Of a DNA stretch of 64,000 nt, positions 13,171 to 22,697 are shown one piece after another. The DNA comes from Cenococcum geophilum 1.58 (lineage: Eukaryota > Ascomycota > Dothideomycetes > Gloniales > Gloniaceae), in the NCBI GenBank assembly GCA_001692895.1, contig KV748228.1, positions 559,344 to 623,343 of the forward strand, given 5' to 3'. Below the pieces are notes generated by a model that was not told where the DNA came from, searched no databases, and saw nothing but the letters and a program-made list of their open reading frames with translations. Numbering within the stretch: position 1 is the stretch's first letter; each line of letters opens with the position of its first letter. The position numbers and the translations under genes are program-made.

Positions 13171-13525
13171 TTAAATAGAGGTATTGGCGAGTTAAGCGGT
13201 AGTATATTAGGGGGCGATATACCGCGTTAAAGGCGATATAACCGTTATCTACTAGGCAGGCTAGCCTGCCTTTATAAATCGCGCCTATAATCTCTCAGAC
13301 GCTTCGCAGAGGAATTGGGGTGGCAGGGGTGGTAGGGAGTGGCGCGGCGTTCTATTGGCTAATAAGTACCCATGAGTTGGAGCGACCATCTGATTGGCTC
13401 ATAAGTTTGCATAAGATGGCCTGTGGCGCTGAAGTGGGGCGGGAGCAGGGGGGTGGCCGCCTCCTCAAATTCCTCGGCGAAGCGGATGAGTCAACTGAGA
13501 TAAACAGAAGGTGGGGGGTTGACTG
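13171..13525. other. Junction between RIP block and gene island
   Basis: Composition changes here from AT-rich RIP sequence to ordinary sequence of about 50% GC. Two copies of the dispersed motif (ATTGGCTMATAAGT) occur near 13353 and 13393. I see no gene. Confidence 0.5.
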
Positions 13526-14664
13526 ATGACTAAGGGTACAGGTATCAACCTCGAGTTTGCAAAGCTTTGCCATGAAAGATATTGTCAAGTCATTATTGGA
13601 GATGTGCGATTGACGCCTGAAGCTGAGGAATGGATTGCAACAACGAAAGAGTCGACATCAAAAGTCCTATATCAGCAAACAGACGTAGCAAAATAGGACC
13701 AATTGCAGGATTTGATAAATGCGGCAGAGAAGAGTTTTGGAAATGTTCCTGACTTGGGAGGACTTGTTAGCCTTGTGGCATTCTGAAAATGTTCTGAAAC
13801 CTGTTTCTAGATGCGTCGCAGGCGCAGGTGTCTTCGAGCCTTTAGGTGATTGAGTTTATTAGAGCGAACTGTCGAACGACGCGCTAATTGCGATCGTCGT
13901 CCTGTTTCCTATGTGGGTATAGATTAGGGGTGTCCCGGCTATTTCAATTGACTATATATATTGAGGCTCAATAGCCTACATTAATTCGATAGAGTTCTCA
14001 TTCTTGACTGCTCCGTTCGACACGAACACTCTAACTTTCTCCAAGGAGTGGTTTAACTTCTGGGAAGATCCTGGAACCGATGGCTATAAGTCGGTTGATA
14101 TCAACGTAGCTCATGCAATCAAGTTTACTCGAACGAGTATTCGAGCGCTCTTGGGGAAAAATAGGAAGGGCGTTATTCTCGCCGTGGGATCGATCGCCAG
14201 GCAAACGCCTGACTTCACCAGGCCTCTCTGTGTAGCTACCAAACATGCAATTTCGGGATTCGTGCGAAGCCTTGCGTTTCTCGATGAGTACCCCGGCATC
14301 ACGGTAGTTTGCAGTGCTCCGGCGTATGATTTAACTTGAGTAGTCGTGGACGCATCTGCTGATTGATGATACAGGATAGTCCTTACCCGACTGCGGACAG
14401 ACTGCCCTGAGATGAAGAATTATTCGGTGATAGAGCATATTGCTTTGGGCCCGAAAGATATTGCTGAGAGCATGATTGCGCTGGCGGGGTCTGGGATGTT
14501 GGTGGCACGGTTCTCAAGGTAGCCGACGGGCAGCCATGGAGGGAGGTCCCAGCATATAATGCTCCTCCACCGGTAGGTGTGGGTGCGAACACGAGCAGAT
14601 TGCGGCAGACCAGCGAATCCTGGATATATTGGAGAAGGAGAGAGGCGTCGCATTGAAGTCGTAA
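13526..14664 (+). pseudogene. Short-chain dehydrogenase/reductase (SDR) pseudogene
   Basis: Pieces of an NAD(P)-dependent SDR lie in order in shifting frames. They are: the nucleotide-binding start KGTGINLEFAKL with VIIGDV (13526 on), the VAGAGVFEP box after a putative 45-nt intron (13812 on), EWFNFWEDPGTDGYKSVDIN and GVILAVGSIA (14046-14200), the catalytic-region homologue LCVATKHAISGFVRSL (14224-14275), and a C-terminal tail ILDILEKERGVALKS ending with TAA at 14662-14664. The YxxxK position reads CVATKH, so the catalytic Tyr is replaced by Cys. An in-frame TAG stands at 13694-13696 where relatives have Trp, and later parts need at least two frame changes. The order and spacing fit the 15-hydroxyprostaglandin-dehydrogenase-like fungal SDRs. 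The TGG to TAG change is a CpA to TpA change on the other strand, as RIP makes. Confidence 0.8.
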
Positions 14665-15551
14665 GCGCCAAGTCACGTGAGAAATCCCAGCATCACCAGA
14701 ATGGTGATTGGTAGAAATCAATCTAGATATGCATTGCCAAGTGTAGTTAAAATGAGTGTAGACGTAGTTTCTATTCCACGAGTCTGGATGTGGTCACGTT
14801 CCCAAAGCACGAGGACTGTTTCGTCAGCTAAAACCAGACCGATAGTCTTACCAGGTGGAAAATTCGACGGGCGATCTCCGGCCGTTTCCGCAATTGAGAT
14901 TATCTGGCCTCATCCAGCTATTTAGCCGGCACAGAACGGTAGGGGAATTCATCTGTGCAACAACTATCGATCCGGCCTCAAACCTGCGCAAGATGCCTTC
15001 GTTCAGCGTCACAATTGCCTGGGCCACTTCTCGTTGGAGTATCTCATCACCCAGACGGGCGGTAGTATGTACAAATGTGGCGCGGAGCTTGATCGTCCTG
15101 ACCAGAAAGGTTGTCATGTCAAATACCCTCAATGTTGTCTCACCGACAGATGTCAAACGTAGAGGTCTGGTCACGGCGTCGCGGTAGTTTACGAGCTAGC
15201 TATCCTCTCATTCTGCCCTGCCTAATCTAAATTGGGTGGTAAAAGGGACCGCTGGCTGGCTGAAAACGCTCCTGCACAGCACTAAGGGTGGATCTCACCA
15301 TGGCGAGTTTTGGCTGTGCGGTTTATATAGAATGATCGCGTCGGACGAGATGCCAATCTTGTTTTGTGCTTAATGTGCTATTCTTCATTTCACGACATTA
15401 TTAGAACACTACCTGCAATATCAGTGTCACCCTCCATATCATTTCACTAGGTCATTGACACTCACATCAGACTCACTTTCCAAGTACTGCTCTTCCATCT
15501 TTGCGTACAAGAACAGCTTCTTCACAATTATATTCTTCCAAGAAAGCCACC
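14665..15551. other. Intergenic region upstream of the aldo-keto reductase
   Basis: No convincing gene. Overlapping open frames on both strands between 14.85 and 15.19 kb show no recognisable domain. The last 200 bp before 15552 are pyrimidine-rich, as is usual for fungal promoters and leaders. Confidence 0.5.
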
Positions 15552-16864
15552 ATGGTGAACATACAGGTCCCAACGATCAAGCTCAACAATGGTGCTGGGA
15601 TGCCGCAAGTGGGGCTGGGACTGTGGAAGGTGGACAAGGGCACCTGCGCTGATGTTGTATACAATGCCATTAAGGAGGGGTACAGATTGTTCGATGGGGC
15701 ATGCGGTACGTACCTCAATCGGTCAGCTCCTTGCTCGACAGCCTCATTTTGCCCAGGACCCCCAATTCCTCTCCCTCTCTATTCTCACGGCTGCTTTGAT
15801 TCTTCATAACATTCCCTGCCCGGCAAGTCCGTTTCTCAGCACCCTTCTCTTTTTGCTCTCATGGTTGCTTTAAATATCCACCAGTCCTCTAACCACACGC
15901 TCACGCTCCCACAGACTATGGCAACGAGACCGAAGCGGGCCAAGGCGTTGCGCGGGCCATCAAAGAAGGCCTTGTCACACGCTCTGAGCTCTTTATAATC
16001 AGCAAGCTGTGGAATTCCTTCCACGACGCGGAGCGGGTCGAACCGATCGTGCGCAAGCAGCTCGGCGACTGGGGCATCGACTACTTCGACCTGTACTACA
16101 TCCACTTCCCGGTCTCGCTGCAATACGTCGACCCCAGCGTGCGGTACCCACCCGGGTGGTACATGGACGGCGCGAGGAAGGAGGTGGTGCGTGGCAAGGC
16201 GACGCTGCAGGGCACGTGGGGCGCGATGGAGGCGCTGGTCGGGGCCGGGCTGGCGAAGAGCATCGGCATCAGCAACTACAACGGGGCGCTGGTGCTGGAC
16301 CTGCTGGCGTACGCGCGGATCGTGCCGCAGGTGCTGCAAATCGAGCACCACCCGTACCTGACGCAGGCGCCGCTGCTGGAGCTGTGCCGGCGGGAGGGCA
16401 TCGCGGTGACGGGGTACTCGTCGTTCGGTCCGCAGAGCTTCCTGGACTTGGGCATGAAGTTCGCCGAGGACTTCCAGGCGCTGTTCAGCCACCCGGTCGT
16501 GGTCGCGGTTGCCGAGAAGCACGGCAGGACGCCCGCGCAGGTGCTGCTGAGGTGGAACACGCAGCGTGGCGTTGCCGTCATCCCGAAGAGCTCCTCGCTG
16601 GAGCGGCTGCGCCAGAATCTCGACGTGTGCAGCTTCGACCTCAGCGAGCAGGAGCTTAAGGATATCAGCGCGCTGGATTGCGGGTTTAGGTTTAACAATC
16701 CTTTGAACGTAAGTCTTGCGTCTCTCCCTCGCATCCATCAAACCGGCCGGGCGGTGCCAGCGCAAGTGTGGCGTCTGAGCTCTCGAAATCCGGGTGGCCG
16801 GGTAAGTTTTGGGTACATGCTAACGGGTAATTAGTACGGCATCCCTGTTTACAACTTTGTTTAG
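15552..16864 (+). CDS. NAD(P)H-dependent D-xylose reductase-type aldo-keto reductase
   Basis: Predicted join 15552-15705, 15915-16708, 16835-16864, giving 325 aa. The start ATG has a strong context (gccaccATGG). Intron 1 is GTACGT...ACAG. Intron 2 is GTAAGT...TTAG, with a perfect branch site TGCTAACG at 16818-16825. The protein is a (beta/alpha)8 reductase close to fungal xylose reductases (AKR2 family), which reduce xylose to xylitol in the cytosol. The catalytic tetrad is present: Asp48 (RLFDGA), Tyr53 (CDYGNE), Lys82 (SKLWN) and His115 (IHFP). The coenzyme loop is IPKSSS at 274-279, with Lys276, Ser277 and Arg282. The position that is Asn in dual-coenzyme yeast enzymes is Ser278. The length equals the family norm (about 320 aa). 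It could instead act on other aldehydes; a role in xylose use is inferred from similarity only. Confidence 0.92.
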
Positions 16865-17736
16865 AAGCCGCATTGGCTGGCTCCCGGATAGAGCGCATAC
16901 ACAGCAGGCGGGTGTTCTTGAGGGGCAGCGGGCGCGGATGATATAAGGTTTGCTGGGAGATGGGGAGTCGGGCTTCTGCTTAGTCGGTGCAATGCAAACG
17001 CGATAGAGGGGACTATATACGGCTACACACTTTCCGATATTGCTCGAACCGCGAAACGGGATTTCCAGAGTATATCAGCACGCTGTGTCGCCTTCTAATC
17101 TGGCGAATTGGTGAGAGTGATACTTTGGACGAGATCATCACCCGGAATACTACTTTCGGCATCTGCCTCTGCTGCTCATTGCTTTTGTTCACTTTGTGGT
17201 CTGACGCTCACACGGGCCGCCGCCACATCCGTAAACTCCGTCCCTTCTCCGATCCCACCCAGCTCCCCCTCCCCATGCTCGTCGCAGTAATCAACCCCTC
17301 CACAATCCCCAATGCAAACCTAGTCCAACCATGCGGAACTCTACCACCAACTTACCCTTCCCTCATGCATGAACCGAGTGATCAGATCGCCCGGGCAGGC
17401 CAATCGAGACAGTCCCTCCAAGACCCGCCTCATCCGGCTCTCCAACCCTTCCCACGCATCGGGAGCCAGCGGAAGCGCCAAATCTTGGTGCAAAGCTTAA
17501 CCGCATCTGCGAGCTTCTGATAGGCCGCGTGGCTCAGCACCTGCTGCAAAACCTGGCGGCGGTAAAGGCTTGTGCGTGTTGTTTGATTTATAAACCCGCT
17601 GGGCGCCGGCATCTGATACAAAGTCCCGCCGGTGCTGCTGGTGTTGCTGCTGGTGTTGCTGCTGGTGTTGGACTGTAACTGCGTGCTTTGCTGTTGCGCT
17701 GCAAATACCTTGAGGGTAGAAGTGCTGGAAAACAGA
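16865..17736. other. Intergenic region
   Basis: Open frames exist on both strands but none has a recognisable domain. On the minus strand 17430-17825 is open, but it is low in complexity and overlaps the first exon of the next gene. A 12-bp trinucleotide-rich repeat (TGCTGGTGTTGC type, about three copies) lies at 17634-17671. Confidence 0.45.
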
Positions 17737-18741
17737 ATGAAGCTTGCGGACGCTGGGAGCGGGGAGGCGGACGGGCGGTATGTTTGTTTCTTTCTCATTT
17801 TCTCGTGTGCTTTCCCGCGCCACACCTAAACAGCTAAGGTTATCTGATCGAACGTCTGCGGGTTGAGCTGCTGGGGTTGAGCTGCAGCATGCTCTGCTCT
17901 GCTATCATTATCCCTTCTACTACCATTACCATTACCATTACCATTACATTATTTCGGCTCCGTTGCTATAGTGGTTCGATACTGATATGACGTGTATACT
18001 AGCCGCCTCACGCTCGTCCTTAGCACCCTCGCCCTGTTCGCACATTCTCTCTCAGCCATACTGCTGCACCACCTTCCCGCAGACCCGCTGAACCTCGCGT
18101 CCAATTTCGCGCTCTATTCCGTCTATGCTGCCGTGCTGAGCGCGCTGGGGCTGGCTGGCGCCGTGAAGGTACTCGCATGCTTCATATCTTCCCTCCACTT
18201 CAAATATAACTTGCCACCATCGCCGCATACTCTCGTTCGGCACGGCATCAGCTCCGCCACTTGCCCATTCCCATTCCCATATCCCATATCCCAAACCGCG
18301 ACCTTAACCCAGCTAACATACCTTTTACAGCGCTCCCCCACCTTAGTCACAATCTTCACGCACCACCTCCTCATCGACGCAATCCTCAGCACGATCCCAC
18401 GCGTGCTGCTGATCCCGGCCATCGCCAGCATCCCAGGGACGCTGTGCGCGGAAGTGGAGTACCAACGCTCGCAGCTCTCGCCCCGCGACGCGCGCGCCCT
18501 GTTCGGCTTCTGGACCGCCGACCGCTGCCGCGCGGGCTTGTGGGCCGCGCAGGCGGTTGTGGCGCTGCTGGCACTGGCTATGACGGCCGTGCAGTGGTGG
18601 TGTGCGTGGCGTGTTAGGGGGTATGCGCGGTGGTTGGAGGAGAGGGATAGGAGGGAAAGGGAAGGGGATGTTGAGAAGAGGGGGTGGGGGGAGGGAGAGG
18701 AGAAGGAGAAGGGAGGGATGAGAAGCGGAGAGTGGATATGA
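17737..18741 (+). CDS. Four-helix integral membrane protein, unknown function
   Basis: Predicted join 17737-17777, 18003-18168, 18331-18741, giving 205 aa. No ATG exists in the frame of the second exon. A 41-nt first exon (MKLADAGSGEADGR) ending at a GTATGT donor splices in phase to an ACTAG acceptor at 18002. The second intron is GTACTC...ACAG, with branch site GCTAACA. Four hydrophobic segments lie near residues 16-38, 46-68, 72-103 and 138-163, with a short HHLPAD loop between the first two. The C-terminal 40 residues are highly charged (Arg/Glu/Lys) and probably cytosolic. The segment FTHHLLIDAILSTIPR is typical of a fungal family annotated only as integral membrane protein. The gene converges on the F-box gene with 47 bp between the stops. 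The first exon is the least certain part. Confidence 0.72.
17918..17947. repeat. (ATTACC)n microsatellite in an intron
   Basis: About four to five tandem copies of the hexamer ACCATT/ATTACC lie inside the predicted first intron of the membrane-protein gene. No function is evident. Confidence 0.7.
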
Positions 18742-18788
18742 GATTATGATTATGCTTTGCTAATCCCTCCACTCATGAAGCGATGAAT

Positions 18789-19628
18789 CTACTCAGTTTT
18801 ACGCTGCGGTCCCTCGTCCTCGAAGCGGACGGGCAGGTTGATGATCGTGGTGGGCGCAGTGTGGTCTGCTGCAATCAGCCCTCTCTCGCCGGTGAAACAC
18901 GCTGGAAGGCCTCTAGATCCCCCATCCCCTCCCCTCCCATCCCCCCGGACGCACTCACCATCCCCTCGACACGTCTCCCGCACAAACAGCTCCCCGTCCT
19001 CTTCTCCCTCCCCAACGCCGCCCTTCCTCCAAAACGCAAACGTGCAGCACTCCCTCGCATTATCCAAATACCTCGTATACGTCCTCGCCTCCCTCCACCC
19101 ACAGCTCCGACAGCCGCAGCCGCAGCGCGCCCACCCCTCCACAACCCCGCAGTGCATGCACATCCTGCCGACGCGACCAACCCACTCGTTCCTCCGCGCC
19201 TCCTCCCCCGCCCCGCCGCCCGTCCGCACGACCCTCGTCAGCCGCCCCACATGCCACGCGCAGACCCCGTCCGGCAGCCGCACCACCTCGGCCGCCCGCG
19301 CCCTGCCCCCGGCGTCCCGCGGCGGCAGACACGCCGGGCTGCTTGCGGAGCCGAAGAGCGGCGCCGGGTACAGCGCCTTGCACAGGGCGCAGCGGCGGTG
19401 CGGGGGGGGCGCGGGGTCGGGGTCGTGCGGGGAGGGCGTCGGGGCGAGGTGCGCGCGGATGGCGAGGCGCGCGCAGCGGGGGAGGTCGGCGGCGCGGAGG
19501 CGTGGCAGCGGGGGCAGCGTGCGTCTGAAGGTTGGGTGCGTTAGGTGGAGGGAGAGGACGGCGTCGGGGGCAAGGTGGTCGGCGATGCTGAGGAGGAGTT
19601 CGGGGGGGAGGGAGAGGAGGGTTGGCAT
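18789..19628 (-). CDS. F-box and cysteine-rich protein
   Basis: Predicted complement of 18959-19628 joined to 18789-18868, giving 249 aa. A 90-nt intron (GTGAGT...GCTGATTGCAG) is inferred from canonical signals. Because it is a multiple of three the frame also reads through it, so a 279-aa unspliced product is possible. An F-box-like motif occupies residues 4-38 (LLSLPPELLLSIADHL). After a Pro/Arg-rich linker come cysteine pairs C80-C83 (CALC), C157-C160 (CMHC) and a CGCGCRSC cluster (169-176), then RTYTRYLDN and a final INLPVRFEDE. This layout occurs in fungal F-box proteins, where the F-box binds Skp1 in SCF ubiquitin ligases and the rest is thought to choose substrates. Zinc binding is inferred from Cys spacing only. 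The gene is very GC-rich. Confidence 0.78.
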   Translation of the reverse strand: MPTLLSLPPELLLSIADHLAPDAVLSLHLTHPTFRRTLPPLPRLRAADLPRCARLAIRAHLAPTPSPHDPDPAPPPHRRCALCKALYPAPLFGSASSPACLPPRDAGGRARAAEVVRLPDGVCAWHVGRLTRVVRTGGGAGEEARRNEWVGRVGRMCMHCGVVEGWARCGCGCRSCGWREARTYTRYLDNARECCTFAFWRKGGVGEGEEDGELFVRETCRGDGECVRGDGRGGDGGSRGLPACFTGERGLIAADHTAPTTIINLPVRFEDEGPQRKTE

Positions 19629-21390
19629 TGTGGCGCTGGGGGGAGGGAGGGTTGGTGGTTTGGGGTGAGGAGGATGAGGTGGTTGGAGTGGTGGGGCGAG
19701 ATGTCGTAGGGTAGTAGAATGAGATGCCTTAAAGTAATAGAGCGAGATGTGTTGGAAGTGGCAAGTTGAAATGCCTTGAGCGTAATAGGTGGTAGTGCCT
19801 TGAGGGTAAGGCAGTAAGTGTATTGGTGGTGGTGCCAGATGCTGTAGGATTAGAGAAGCGACGGTTTGCTACTAAAAGAAGCAGCGGTTTGATACTAATG
19901 GAAGTAGCGGTTTGATACCATGCTATTTGTGGAAAGTGATCAGTAGTGAGGCATGTCTCGCGTTAGTATAGTCGGCCTGTGGCAGTGCGTCGGCTTTAAC
20001 TACAGTTGGTTTCAAGATTCCTAAACCTTGCGTGAACAACCCAAAGTGGTGGGTAGGAATGTATGAAATGGCATGCACCATTAGCAAATTCCATCTCTGC
20101 CAGTGCAGCGTGACGGCCGTTTTACTGTACGGACGGAAGGAAAGAGCTTTCTCCTTAAGACAAGGATCAAGTGATTGATGGCAAGGACTGGTGACTTGAT
20201 CTGACTTGGACTGCCAGCTAAAAAATATACGCATCGACTTTGCTTGTGCCACACAGAGGGAATGAAACTAGACGCAGGTACAAGAGTACAACATTTAATT
20301 AAGAGCATGGAATAGGCTGTTGTTGGTAGGGGGCTGAGCTCGGCGACGTGCACGTGACAGTTCACGGGCCAGTTCATGGGTCACGATCGAGCTCAATAGA
20401 TTCTTCCTCAGAGCCTCTTATATATTCCGCGTCACGCCTAGTCAGTGATCTGATAACTGTTATGTGCGGTATATGAAAGGCCTCGTGCTCGCGATGACTG
20501 CCGAACCTTGTTTTTTTCGTTCGGCTTTGGGAGCAGGAACATATTGAGCCAAACACGTCCCAAGACGACGGTGGGTGGAAGCCAAGTCGGAGGTTGGCAG
20601 GGGACGAAAGCTTCAAAAGGGAAATAGGAAGCTAGGGAGGCATGTAGGCAGGCTTGTAGGCAGGCTTTGCGCAACAGTTACCGATATTAAAGAGCACCAG
20701 CAATGCAGAGCGGGTACAACGGTGTTCCAACGGCTTGGTCGCATCTCCTTGTTGACGCCCTACGCAGGGCCTCCTGCTCGTGGTCATCGTCCCCTTTTCA
20801 ACACCACGGGCCTGCCTCCTTCCCCAGCATCGGAGCAAGCTCACACCAGTTATGTAATAAACGAAAATACGCTTTGCGAGTACGATGGCGTGGATGGCGG
20901 ACTTTGGGCAGGCTTGGGCAGGATGTGCCCCCAGCAGGTCCAGGTGGATCATCGGACCCCAAGCTGCGCGATGCAAACCATGTCGCCCTGGGGGCCCATC
21001 CACCGCACCAGTCAGCGTGCGTCGCATCCAGCCCCTCTAGCGCTACACCCGCCGCCCTCGTCAGATTGTGGCTTCACAAACCCCCCAGGGCATGCCTGAC
21101 ATTTCCAGACCCTCTCGCCGCCGACTGCCTGGCCAATCTGTTCATGGGCTCTTTGTGGGCTTTCGGTGGGCTTTCGTCCTACCTCGTCAAGAAACAGCGT
21201 GGGACTTGATAAGCCACCAAACGACTCTAACTAAACTCTCATCATGCAGATGGTTAATGCTCGTCTTCTGGTCATGTCCATCACTTTGCGCCATCACCAA
21301 CCAACCTGTGGCAAACAAGCCACTGCGCAATGTATTCCCGCTTTGCTCATCGTCTTTCTCCACTGACATGTGCTTACCATAGCTTGCCGA

Positions 21391-21440
21391 GGGTGGTATG
21401 GGTGGGTATGGGTGGGTATGGGTGGGTGCGGGTGTGGGGA
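21391..21440 (+). repeat. G-run tandem repeat, quadruplex-capable
   Basis: About three copies of the decamer GGTATGGGTG followed by GGTGCGGGTGTGGGG place eight runs of three or more G within 50 nt, with loops of 1-6 nt. This meets the usual pattern for an intramolecular G-quadruplex on the plus strand. Confidence 0.75.
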
Positions 21441-21783
21441 AGTGGCAGCTCCAGCTCTTTTACACAAAAGCAGGAAAGTCGCAAAGGCAGGAAGATGGGA
21501 AGATGATGGTAAAAATGATCACGGAGCCCTTCCTCGAGACTATCACTTCAGGCCTAAAGCGGACAGCCTGGGAAGCAAAAGCATCAATCCCTGCTTGGTT
21601 TTGGTGATACCGCTCAAGGCGTGGTGGTCGGAGGTAGGCAGCTCGAGGTGGGGTATGCATGATTGGCATATGCAGACTTTTTCGTGCAGCGGCATGCCTC
21701 AAGCGTGCCTTTTGTCTGTCAGCACACAGCACACGCGCTCTCTGCTGTAAGATTGTAACAAAGAGCGGAGAACTGGTGATGCC

Positions 21784-21784
<1 letters not shown>

Positions 21785-21814
<30 letters not shown>
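21785..21814 (+). repeat. (GCT)10 microsatellite
   Basis: Ten perfect GCT units in apparently non-coding sequence. A poly-Ala reading exists in a short open frame, but I see no gene around it. Confidence 0.9.
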
Positions 21815-22697
21815 ATTCATGCCGACCGCTCGGACAAGCGAGTTTGCGGTCGGGTTGAAAAGGAGAGTGGTTCAACAATGCCGTTGAAAGCGACCTTCCC
21901 GAAGTCTGGCTTTCTCGGGTAGATGGTCTATTCGCTAAAACCGCAACCCGCAGAACTGGAGTTAATGGGAGCCTGGTCGGCGGCAACGTCATTTCATCTG
22001 CAGAGACTTCGCGACCATGGCGATGCTGAAGCGGTGCTGGATAAATGTCAAGGTGGGGGGCCCCGCGCAGAGTTGCAAGTAGAATAATCCATGGACAGCC
22101 TTTGGCTAGATATACACGGTGTTGGGAACCACAGCACAAAGAATCATTGCGTGCAGACGGTGATGGCCCGTGAAGCGGAAATTAGTGCGTCTGTTCTTTG
22201 GCCTTAGCGCAATATATCTCCTTTCGAGGCTCCTCGACCCTCATCTCATCCATCTGCCTCCTCCGCCCGATCACTCTTTCTTTCTCCCCTCGGGACTCGA
22301 CTTACCCTCCCTCTCTCCTTCTGCGCGCCCACGCAGATTGAAGACTGGCCATTCTTTCCCCAGAATTATTATCCAAATCCCTTTTCCTCGGTAAGCCGCA
22401 GTGTTACCTTATCTCAATGCCAATCTCCGCCTGGGGCGCGCCAAAATCTTTTCTGGTCGTCCCGAGTCCAACCCTCATTTTACCCTCCAACTCCACCTGT
22501 ACATAAACGCTTACCACTGCAGCCTCGCACCCCCTCACCCCCCTAACCGTTGCTGACCAATAATCTTCCTTTGAAGATTCCTCATTTTCTCCTACGAATC
22601 GTTCCGACACCTTCGTTGCGAGCAGTAATCACCAACCTCCCGCTCCGCACCACGGCCGCAACGCCTCTCTCTCACAACAAGCTCTCCTTGTGCGGAA

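Larger units (their letters stand above)
19629..22697. other. Intergenic region of about 3 kb
   Basis: No gene that I can support. Open frames of 60-170 codons on both strands overlap each other and carry no recognisable domain or intron pattern. Notable contents are a G-run tract at 21391-21440 and (GCT)10 at 21785-21814. The last 500 bp are rich in C/T tracts and probably hold the promoter and 5' leader of the gene that starts at 22698. Confidence 0.5.

Noticed and set aside
14848..15174. Minus-strand open frame of 108 codons between the SDR pseudogene and the reductase
   Set aside because: Begins with GTG, has no recognisable family, and an equally long frame exists on the other strand.
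15836..16765. Long minus-strand frame of 309 codons across the reductase
   Set aside because: Shadow of the GC-rich reductase exon. The plus strand has full catalytic motifs and splice sites.
16987..17520. Plus-strand open frame of 177 codons
   Set aside because: Composition and Pro/Ser/Arg content look non-coding. No domain, intron or start context supports it.
17430..17825. Minus-strand open frame of 131 codons with Asn-Thr-Ser-Ser repeats
   Set aside because: Low complexity from a trinucleotide repeat, no recognisable domain, and it overlaps the first exon of the membrane-protein gene. A neighbouring frame (LAPDAWEGLESRMRRVLEG, ending at a GTAAGT) hints at a spliced gene, but I could not join the two in phase.
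20632..21209. Several overlapping frames of 100-174 codons on both strands
   Set aside because: None has a domain, conserved pattern or intron signals; they look like chance frames in GC-balanced sequence.
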